From: Lysobacterales bacterium | Lineage (GTDB): Bacteria; Pseudomonadota; Gammaproteobacteria; Xanthomonadales; SZUA-5 | Direction of reading: 5' to 3' | Length of the DNA: 62,942 nucleotides | NCBI GenBank assembly: GCA_022841325.1 | Contig: JALHRS010000033.1 | Coordinates: 1 to 62,942, forward strand | Program-made: the position numbers and the translations under genes | The notes under the pieces: generated by a model | What the model was told of the DNA's origin: nothing | The model's database searches: none | Seen by the model: the letters and a program-made list of their open reading frames with translations, nothing else | Shown here: in pieces, positions 49,201 through 57,300 of the stretch | How the letters are laid out: each line of letters starts with the position of its first letter | How positions within the stretch are numbered: the first letter of the stretch is position 1

Positions 49201-52200
49201 TCGGTGACTCGAACTTGATAGCCAGCGGCCGCAGGCAGGCCAGCGAAGGAGTAGTTACCGCTGGCATTCGTCGTTGTGGTTGCAATCAAAGTGCCGCCGC
49301 TGTCGCGAAGCTCCATGGTGACATTGGCGAAACGACCGGCGTCATCCAGGGTACCGTCGTTGTCGGCGTCATTCCACAACGTACCTGTCAACGTGCGCGG
49401 GTTGGACGTCACCTGATAGCCGAAGTCGGCATCGAGGTCGGCTCCGCCAGTGGTGACTGTCGCAGGCAACTGCTGCCCCGCGGTTCCACCATCGCTGTCG
49501 GTGCCGGTAAAGCTGAAGCCCGCAGGCGGACTGCCGACACTGACGATGTAATCCCCATTGGGAATACCGGCAAACAGGTAGTTGCCGTTGGCGTCAGTCG
49601 CCAGGGTCCGGATCACTGCATCGGCGCCGTCGATGATGCCGTTGCCGTTGGCGTCGGTGTAGAGCCGAACAGTCACGCCGCCGATGCCAGGTTCGCCAGG
49701 ATTCTGAACACCGTTTCCATTGAGATCATTGAACACGGTGTCGCCTACTGCGCCGTAGGCGTTGTAGCCAAAGTTGGGCTCGATCGGCTCAACCGTGAAG
49801 TCGAGGTCCGCGGTCAGATTCGAGATCTGCCGTTCTCCTGCAATTGCCCCGGCCGTGGTGCCGAAGAAGTCGGAAAGAATGCTGTTGGTATCCGAAATCT
49901 CGACGTAATAGAAAGTACTGCCTTGCAGGCCGGCGAAATCGAAGTAGCCATTGGCGTCAGTGGTCACCGAGGCAATCACCTGACGCGCCGCATTCAGCAG
50001 GTTCACGGTGACGCCAGCGATGCCGGTTTCGCCATCATCCTGCTGATCCTCGTTGGGATCGAACCACACCCGATCGCGATAGTTGTAGCGCGGCGAGGAA
50101 TTCGGGAAAAAGCCGAAGTCGTTCCCCAGACGGGCTTCGTCAGCCCCGAGATCGGCCACACTGGTTTGCGGGAAGGTGGTGGCGCCGTAACCCGACAGCG
50201 CAGGCTGACCGATATCGACAATGACGAAGTAGTCGTCGGTACCGACGCCGTTGGTTGCATCGACGCCGAAGAAGTGGTAGCTGCCGTCCGCTGCCGTGAC
50301 TACCGACCTGATCGAAGCGCCATCGTCGCCACCCGGCTCGAAGATCCCGTCACCGTCGACATCGCGGTACAGCAACACTGTCACCCCGCCGAGACCAAGT
50401 TCGTTGGCGTCCTGGATCCCGTCGGCGTTGATGTCCTGCCACACGTAGTCACCGATAGTGCCGGTGCCGGGAGGGGTGCGATAACCGAGATCGGCATCGA
50501 GGTAGACCTGCCCTGAGGTCAGGTTGAACGGGTTGCTGCGGTTGTCGGAACGTCCAACTGGCGCCGTCTGCGTCAATCCGGCGCCCAGACCAGCGGTCAC
50601 CTCCACGAAGTAACCATTGCCGGGGCGGATTCCCGTGAAGCGGTAGGCGCCATTGGCGTCGGTGTAGACCACCGCAATCGGGGTACCAAAATCGTCCTTG
50701 AGCGTGACCTCGACGTTGGAGAGCCCCGGCTCACCGGGGTCCTTGATGCCGTCGCCGTCAATGTCCAGCCACACCAGATCGCCCACCTCGCCCGCTGCGG
50801 CGGAGGGATTGCGCACCTGATCGGTGACCTCGGCGCACTGTGGCAGGCTGATCTGTGCAGTAGTCGCGCAGGCCTGGTTAGTGAGTTGAGTGATGTTGGT
50901 GGCGAGCGGGTCGTCGACCGTTACCTGAAACGTCAGGGTGAGCGACTGCCCGACCGCAAGCGAATAATTATTGGCAGCGGCAACAAAATTCGGCGGGTCG
51001 TTGGGCACAACCGAAACTGATGGAAGGTCGTAAGCCACATTGATGTTGTCGAACGAGAAGAACTCATTGGCCACGTCCAGTCCCCCCGTGACACGGAAGC
51101 GAACTGTCGTGTCTGAGGAGATATAGGGACTCAAGGAAAAGGTCTTCGAACCTATTGCCGTGCCGTTGTTGTAGGTCGCTAGCGTCGTGAACGGTCCGGC
51201 ACTGCTGCTGGCGGCTTCGACCACCACGGTATCGGTGGCTTCGACGTTGGCGCGATTGAAGTCAAACGTCAGGGTCGAGGTGGTCGCGCCGGCGAGATTC
51301 GCACTGCGTCGGGCGAGCGTTCCTACAGCATTGTTGAAGGCGATGTTGACTGCGTCAATGCCTGCAGCGTCCCCTCCGGTCCAAGTGCCGAAGGTCCGGA
51401 ATCGCAGGGTTACCGTCGATGCGCCAGCGGTGCTGATGGTCAGCGGATTGGTCCCTGTCAGGGTGTTGTTGTCGATACGCTGGATCTCGACGAAACCGCC
51501 ACCGAGCCCGAGGTCGTACTCGGCAATGACGCCCTCGCCAGCGTCAATACCCTGATCGCTGAGGGTGAAACTGATGGTGGCACTGCCACCGGACACCGAC
51601 GCGACGCGCGTAATCGCTCGGCCGGCCGCCCCAGCGGCTATGTTCACCCGGTTGTTGTTGCCCGCGTCGACGGTGATCGTACCGGTATTGGGGGCACCGT
51701 CATCACCCGTTTCGCTCCAGTCCCCGACCCAGTTGTTGGTGCCGTCCTGCCTGGCATAGGAACTGGTAGTGAAGTCATCGCGGACATTGGAGGTCTGGTA
51801 GCGCAGTTGCAGGGCGCCGCCATTCACCAGCGCAAAACCGTCACTCGGCCCAGGCGTGGTGCTGTGGATGTCGGTCTCCACCCAGTTTCCAGACCAGCTC
51901 TGCGATCCGTCGTTGTTGCTATAGGAAACGGCACCGAATTGATCACGCACATTGCTGCTGGGCAAAGCTATCGTTCCGCTTGCCGCCACGTATCTGACGC
52001 CGTCGGGCAAGGCGTCGTACAGCGAGATATTGCTCAGCGGTGCAGCACCGTTGTTCAGGACGTTGACCGTGTAGGTGATGATGTCGCCCGGATAGGCCAG
52101 CGGATTGACATCCGAGGTCTTGGTGATCGCCATCGAGCTGTTGGAGAAGGTGACGAAGGCGAAATCGGTCGCGGTGAAGACCTGATCTATGCCCTGCACC

Positions 52201-54188
52201 GTGCGGGTGCCGGTGGCGGTGACGTTGTTGGTCGCCAGCGCGCCCTCGCCGAAGGTGTTCACCGTGGTACGCGCCACGAAGGAGATGCTGATGGCCTGAT
52301 TCGCGGCCAGGCTGGCATAGGCACCGAAGACGTCAGAGCCACTCCAGGTGAGGGTGGTTGCACCAGTGAGGTTGCCATCATCGGCCGCTGCACCGGTCAC
52401 CGTGGTGTTGTCGGGCAGAGTGACTACCGTGGAGCCAGCGACATACTCGAAACCGGCCGGCAGGGTGTCCACGAACACCAGATCATCGACCCCATAGGCA
52501 ACGGTATAGGCGCGAACGGTGAAGGTCGTCTGCTGTCCGATGGTCGATGCAGCAAGCAGGGTCGGGTTGGCCGATTTCTGGACATCCAGGACCAGGTCAA
52601 ACCAGCGATCAGTGGTCGGCAGAACCGTGTAACCCAGGTCAAGCGCAGGGTTGTCACCAGGGAAGGAGTTGTCGGGATTCTGGCCATAGGCCATCGCGTA
52701 AGGACCCGTAGCGTAGATCCGCGCCCGCGACAAGTCGTCATCGTTGAGGCTGGCCGGCGTGTCAGAACTGGTGACGTAGGCGCTCTCCAGCCGATCGAGT
52801 GTAATCGTCTGATCCGGAATTCCGTCGACGTCCTCGTCGACATAGACGGTGGTGTTGTCCTGCGCTGCGGTGATGAACAAACCGGACTTCTCATCGGCCG
52901 CCTGGGGCGGCGTCAGAATCGAAAACGCATAGGCTGGCGCCCAGCCCAGATAGTATTCAGTGTCGAGCAGTGATCTGGGGACCAGGCTGTAACCCCAATC
53001 GCTGATCTGGCCTTCAGCATCGATGCTGGAGACGCCCCAGAACACATCGCTGCCTCTGAGGTAGATTGCCCCACCCTGCGGGATCGAGGCCCCGGGCTGA
53101 GCGATGAACGACACCGTGCGGTTGGTCGTGCCGATCACGAAGGAACCTGAACCGGTCGAACTTTCCCAATTGATGGTCAGATCGGTCGAATTGGGGTTGT
53201 AGAGATAGATGTCGGTCACCACGCCATTGTTGGCCTGATCGACCGGAGCGTAGTACTCGTCGTCCCAGAAGCCGCGCGGGAATGCACTCAAGCCACGCAG
53301 TTCGAAGTTCGACCCCTGATCGCCGACCAGGTATTGCACCTGCAGCGTTTCCGAGCCAAGGATGGTCGTGCCGGTAAGCAGAGGCGTAGCCGCGTTGCCG
53401 TTGCTGCGACGGTCGAGCAGGTAGACCTCGCCCTTGTCCAGGACCATCTGCGTGCCATCAAGGCTGCCGTTGTAGTCGTGGTCGAAGGAGTCAGCCGTAC
53501 CGTCGCCATTGAAGTCGATTTCGAGGACGGTGTTGTCATTGGTGGCCTGAATGAGCGCATAGACCCGCTCGAAATCAAGTAGTCCCTGAGCGTTGAGCTC
53601 CTCGCCGAAGGGCAGGATGTACTTGATCAGCTGCGGTCGGACCGGGTAGACCTCCCAGGCGAGGGCCTGGAAGGTGTCTACGCCCTCAATCCAGGTTGCA
53701 CGGGTGACCGTTGCCGAGGTACCGATGACATAAAGGATGTCGCGGCCGTCGACGGCGCAAACGCTGTCATCCGCTTCGTCGGCAGAGGCGTTGCAGAACG
53801 CAGGGTTCGGGTTGACGGTGCGTCCGAGCGGAATACTGGCGTCCTCGAACAGCTTGGCGTCGCCGGCAAAGTTCAGGGTGAACAGTTCGTCATAGGATGA
53901 AGTCGGGTTGGTGATGTCGTACTCGTAGCCGTCTTCCCAGTGGTCGACGATGACGATGGTGTTGTCGGCCCAGGCGGTTACGGCCACCAGCGAGTGCATG
54001 GTGGTTCCAGCCGTACCCTGGTTCTGCAGATCGCGCAGCGCGTAGGCCAGCAGGTCCTCATCACCGGGGATGAAGAACTGGCTATAGCCGGCGCCTGCGC
54101 CATAAGCCGCAGGCCCCATCATGGAGAATGAGCCGATCACTGCAAGCCCTGCGAACAGCAGTGACTTCGCGTTCTTTCTCAGATTCAT
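46284..54188 (-). CDS. Giant secreted C25 protease protein 2 with SdrD-B and thrombospondin-3-like repeats
   Basis: A 2,634-residue protein. It has a signal peptide (about residues 1-30), an N-terminal region of unknown type to about 530, and DUF11-like domains to about 1120. Five SdrD/Cna-B-type repeats follow to about 1710 (GEVGDLVWLDIDGDGIKDPG, GAVGDTVFNDLNGNGVQNPG). The module shared with its two sisters comes next, then a C25 domain with H2401 in YFGHSSQTLW and C2435 in AQWGCWNNYV. The C terminus is a run of calcium-type thrombospondin-3-like repeats (DGDGDRICDDIDVC) and ends GDIFKDGFESGISSE. AAGGGG precedes the ATG. It is the gene directly upstream of, and overlapping, the lasso cyclase. 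Confidence 0.9.
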   Translation of the reverse strand: MNLRKNAKSLLFAGLAVIGSFSMMGPAAYGAGAGYSQFFIPGDEDLLAYALRDLQNQGTAGTTMHSLVAVTAWADNTIVIVDHWEDGYEYDITNPTSSYDELFTLNFAGDAKLFEDASIPLGRTVNPNPAFCNASADEADDSVCAVDGRDILYVIGTSATVTRATWIEGVDTFQALAWEVYPVRPQLIKYILPFGEELNAQGLLDFERVYALIQATNDNTVLEIDFNGDGTADSFDHDYNGSLDGTQMVLDKGEVYLLDRRSNGNAATPLLTGTTILGSETLQVQYLVGDQGSNFELRGLSAFPRGFWDDEYYAPVDQANNGVVTDIYLYNPNSTDLTINWESSTGSGSFVIGTTNRTVSFIAQPGASIPQGGAIYLRGSDVFWGVSSIDAEGQISDWGYSLVPRSLLDTEYYLGWAPAYAFSILTPPQAADEKSGLFITAAQDNTTVYVDEDVDGIPDQTITLDRLESAYVTSSDTPASLNDDDLSRARIYATGPYAMAYGQNPDNSFPGDNPALDLGYTVLPTTDRWFDLVLDVQKSANPTLLAASTIGQQTTFTVRAYTVAYGVDDLVFVDTLPAGFEYVAGSTVVTLPDNTTVTGAAADDGNLTGATTLTWSGSDVFGAYASLAANQAISISFVARTTVNTFGEGALATNNVTATGTRTVQGIDQVFTATDFAFVTFSNSSMAITKTSDVNPLAYPGDIITYTVNVLNNGAAPLSNISLYDALPDGVRYVAASGTIALPSSNVRDQFGAVSYSNNDGSQSWSGNWVETDIHSTTPGPSDGFALVNGGALQLRYQTSNVRDDFTTSSYARQDGTNNWVGDWSETGDDGAPNTGTITVDAGNNNRVNIAAGAAGRAITRVASVSGGSATISFTLSDQGIDAGEGVIAEYDLGLGGGFVEIQRIDNNTLTGTNPLTISTAGASTVTLRFRTFGTWTGGDAAGIDAVNIAFNNAVGTLARRSANLAGATTSTLTFDFNRANVEATDTVVVEAASSSAGPFTTLATYNNGTAIGSKTFSLSPYISSDTTVRFRVTGGLDVANEFFSFDNINVAYDLPSVSVVPNDPPNFVAAANNYSLAVGQSLTLTFQVTVDDPLATNITQLTNQACATTAQISLPQCAEVTDQVRNPSAAAGEVGDLVWLDIDGDGIKDPGEPGLSNVEVTLKDDFGTPIAVVYTDANGAYRFTGIRPGNGYFVEVTAGLGAGLTQTAPVGRSDNRSNPFNLTSGQVYLDADLGYRTPPGTGTIGDYVWQDINADGIQDANELGLGGVTVLLYRDVDGDGIFEPGGDDGASIRSVVTAADGSYHFFGVDATNGVGTDDYFVIVDIGQPALSGYGATTFPQTSVADLGADEARLGNDFGFFPNSSPRYNYRDRVWFDPNEDQQDDGETGIAGVTVNLLNAARQVIASVTTDANGYFDFAGLQGSTFYYVEISDTNSILSDFFGTTAGAIAGERQISNLTADLDFTVEPIEPNFGYNAYGAVGDTVFNDLNGNGVQNPGEPGIGGVTVRLYTDANGNGIIDGADAVIRTLATDANGNYLFAGIPNGDYIVSVGSPPAGFSFTGTDSDGGTAGQQLPATVTTGGADLDADFGYQVTSNPRTLTGTLWNDADNDGTLDDAGRFANVTMELRDSGGTLIATTTTNASGNYSFAGLPAAAGYQVRVTDTNGVLNGYQTTFEVTEGSLNGPYNGLEIVNLSGGNASNINFGYYRPPVVPLAVSLSSFHAERGGRGTVFEWTTDNEVGNVGFYLLGQVNGEWVDVSADLIPSPVIDSSSRQHYSYESDRSDIQNFILVDVDVSGKARYHGPFGLGDSGVSQPPAQLQIDWVSVRNEHAAKVAARQAAVLSRGTPVAARLLIEADGLYRISYEALAAAGFDFAGRPVASMGLFDRNGAVPMAVVPNAPTFGPGMVIEFFGTESKSLYNKRNHYTLRTDRAGVIAELDAAAPSGSPQTTYQETTRIENDLKYTFGSPNGDPWYDTWVQAISGPASLNRTIRIEDLVPGAGSASLELGLWGVTYWPASPDHRVKASLNGVELVDETFDGHTTWNHQVAVDPSLLNTGSDALLEIQLPRDLPGVIYDIVAVDDYSITYPRRLTTRSAAPDRLYFSHSGAGAYRVDGFSSDNIVVYRREGDRMQRLTGSSVAWNGTSYQITFKGGGAADYYVQLGSSLLEPGVVPVPEPVALGAGPAKLLVIAHPDFISDVQPLVDYRTAQGYSADVVDVETIYERYSNGMVDPEAIRGYIEEAVATRATGYVLLVGGDSYDYRDRLGFGSLSFIPSIYAATDELITHAPVDPLYGDIDRDGTVDVPVGRLPVRTSAELAGIITKVQQFEAKNYVQTLLAATDKYDADQSVSFRTLSDQLLQPLAGSWAITHADVETMGLAAAKQQVKDSLNQGTAYAQYFGHSSQTLWSFDRLFQASEVGSLLNQGKPALVAQWGCWNNYVVDPQVSTMGSALLTAPDRGAAAVLGASTWTSTAGDLALGTYFLPLVTQPGWPVGDVLVSSKRNLASVQPGQHLGVQWGWTLLGDPLLVLQPLAAGSCQGNPATGDGDGDRICDDIDVCIGSDQIGDIDRDGVCYDRDLCVGFPDSADADGDGVPDGCDLCLGDDSLGDPDGDGICGSPEGDIFKDGFESGISSE

Positions 54189-54337
54189 CAGCCAACCCCT
54201 TGCAATCGCGCTTGATATTCAGTACGGGCAGACCCTGCCCCGGACTAGAATACATGGCAAATGCAGCCTGATTCAGTATCACAGGAAACAAATTGCCACA
54301 GGCAGCCGCCATCGACTGCAAGGGCCTCGGCTCGCGG

Positions 54338-57300
54338 TTACCGGATCGGCTGCGCCGGATCGCCCAGCAGGGCGATACCCAGATACACCTCGATGCCCTT
54401 GAAGGGATCCTGCGATTGCTCGGCGATCTCGCGTTTGGCCGCGACGATGGCATCACCGATGCGCGTGCCGGGAATGAGCCGACTGGCCATGGCCTGGGCC
54501 ATGGCATCGTGGCTGGGCTGATCCAGCAGGACCGTGGAGCCCATCACGCCTGACGCGCCACGCTGGGGCGTCAACATCAGCGCATGACCCATGGTGTTGG
54601 CTGTGGGCGAAACGAAATAGGTGGTCCAGCAGCCGAACTGCAGCACGATGGGCTGATTGGCATTCGGATTCAGGCTTGCCACCTGGCCTGCGCTCAGCAG
54701 CTGTTCGAAGGCCCATTGTGTGGGGCTCGAGTGCCCGGTGTAGCTGATCAGGCTCTGGCCGTCGTTGAAACCGGCGACTGCAGCGCTCTGTGCTGCCGCC
54801 GCACCGAGGACATCGGTATAGACCTCGGTGCGTTGCCAAACCGGTGCCATGGCTGCTCCCAGACTGCTTGCCGACTGTCCGAAATTCAGCTGCTGGTTGC
54901 TGTCGGTGGCGCCGGCCACCAGCATCATCCTGGTGCTGGAGGGCTGGGTCTCGTAGGCAATGATCTTGCGCACCGCCTCGGCTGCCTCAGCCTGGGTGCG
55001 TACCGGCAGACGCCCCACGGCGATTTCCGGCACGCCATCGCCGCTGAGGTCGCCGTACAGCGGGTCGGCGGGGGCATAGGCAACGATTTCGTTGGTGCGC
55101 GCATAGGGAGTCGGCACGAAACTGACCGAACCCGAGTTCAGGTAGCCGGCAGCGTCGTAGGTATCGCCACCAACCAGCAGCAGATATTGCGCCCCCAGCG
55201 GCGCAGCGAATTCGCGCACGAAACGGGCAATCGCTTCCGGGTCAGGGTTGCCACCGCTGTAGTGCAGGTAGATCTGCTCGACGTCGACTTGAGCCGTGCT
55301 CAGGCCCTGCGCCTGGCGATGCGCCACCAGGGGCGCAATCTGTCCGGAAAACAGGCCATGACTGATGACCCAATACTGCGCCGGCGCAGCCGGGAGTGGC
55401 TGCAGATCCACGGCCGGGCTTACCGTGGGCTGCAGCAACTGGTTGGCGCTAGAGAGCCAAAGCTCGCTGTTCGCGCCCAGGGCCGAGTTCGGAATCGCCC
55501 GACCGGGACTCAAGACCAACTCGGTGGGCTCGTCGGCATCCACGCGATAGCTGCGCACGGTGCTGCCAAAGGCCGGGAAACTGATGGTTTCTATCGCAAG
55601 GGCCGAGAGTGACTGGCCATCCCCGATGCCATCGGCGAACAGCTGATCAGGGATACTGGAAGTTGACTGCAACCCGGAGCCGAAAAACTTGCCGCCAGAC
55701 AGATGAGGCATGGTCTGATAGCGCAATTCGATGGCTTCCAGGTGCACCAGATCGGCGGCGTTGCCGGTGTCGCGTGGCAATTCGATCCGAACGGTATTGC
55801 TTCCAGCCTGCAGATTGTCCACAGCCACTTCCAGGTCCCAGGGCACGATGCCGTCGAAACGTCGGGAAGCCACCTCGACACCATTGAACAACACCCGGAC
55901 ATGGTGATCGGGCAAGGCAGCGGGCGGATAGTCGAGTCCACCCCAGAGACTCAGTTTGAGCCGACCATTGCCGGCAACGGGTCCACTGAGCATCAGCGGG
56001 AAGTCAGCGGACGCCGGCCCACCATTGGCAACGATTCGAGCAGCGAACCAGGGATCGCCAACAGGTGACGAGAAGCTGTAACCGAGCTGCGGCGCATAGC
56101 GCGCCAAGGCCCACTGCCCCGCAGCGTCGCCGGCCTGAAAGCTGACCGGCTGCAACACTGACATCTCTCGTACGGAGGCGGCATCGCGCCGGAGCACATA
56201 GGTTTCGGTGCGGGCGTAGCGATCAGACTTCGGAGTACCGAAAAATTCGATGCTGGAACCGGGGCCGAAAACGTCGCCACCACGGATGCGCCGAGTGACC
56301 GGACCTTCGCGGCCAAACAGAGCGAGGTCCGAGGCCGACACGCCGGCCAGATCAACGCCTGCTGCCGCGAGTGCCTCGTAGTTGACCCGTTGCATGCCGC
56401 GCTCTTCCACCTTGATATAGGCGGATTGCGCACCACCCAGACCGCGCTGCAGCGCGACTTGCGACAATTCGGCATGCGCCTGCGCCCAGTCGTACACGTC
56501 TGCCGCCGGCATGACCCCGTAGGCCTGACCGATGCTGAAGGGGCCGCGCTGCACTTCGTCGCCGGTGATGCTGACATCGGCCAGATAGAGTCTTTCATAG
56601 CCTTCGTCAGGAATCCTGAGCTCGTAACTCTGCGGCAGTTCCGAATCAATGACGCGACTGGCGATCAAGCCGTCGATAGACACTCTCTTGCCGTCCTGGT
56701 CCGCATACAGGCGATAGCCGAGGTTTCCGGCCTCGGCACTGGAAGCGAACTGAATCGTCAGCTGGCCGTCCTCGCGCCTCGCTCTGAAGTAGGCGTTGCT
56801 TATTGGCGTCGTGAAGCTGCCCCCATTGCTCTGCAGGCACAGTAACGGCGAACCGTTGCGCGGCGGTGCCGAACCAGAACTACCAGCGCCGCCGCCAGTG
56901 GAACCGTTGCGGGTGAATTCCGTGACCGCAAGGCTGGAACTGGTACCACCGGTCGCGCCGAGTACCTCGGTAGTGGGCGAGCCGCTTTCAAAGGCCAGCG
57001 AGATCACGCCGCCACCGCCACCGCCGCCTGGCCCCTCGGATTCATTGTTGGCGATCAACTGATTGCCGCCGACACCGCCGTTCGCGGCAAAGCGCACGTT
57101 ATTGGCGATGGTCTTGTCAATCAAGGCCACGATTGTGCCACCGCCACCGCCGCCACCTGGGGCATCGTTATGCGTGGCGATGGTCGGTAAGCCGTCAGCG
57201 CCATTGGCTTCGATCAATGTGGTTGCCACGCCCGCATTCGTGGTGATTCGCTGAGCGATCAGGAAGATCAGACCACCACCGGCCGCACCGCCTTGCTGGG

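Noticed and set aside
48783..50516. A 577-codon plus-strand frame inside C25 protein 2
   Set aside because: It mirrors the repeated SdrD-B region and is an antisense shadow of the repeats.
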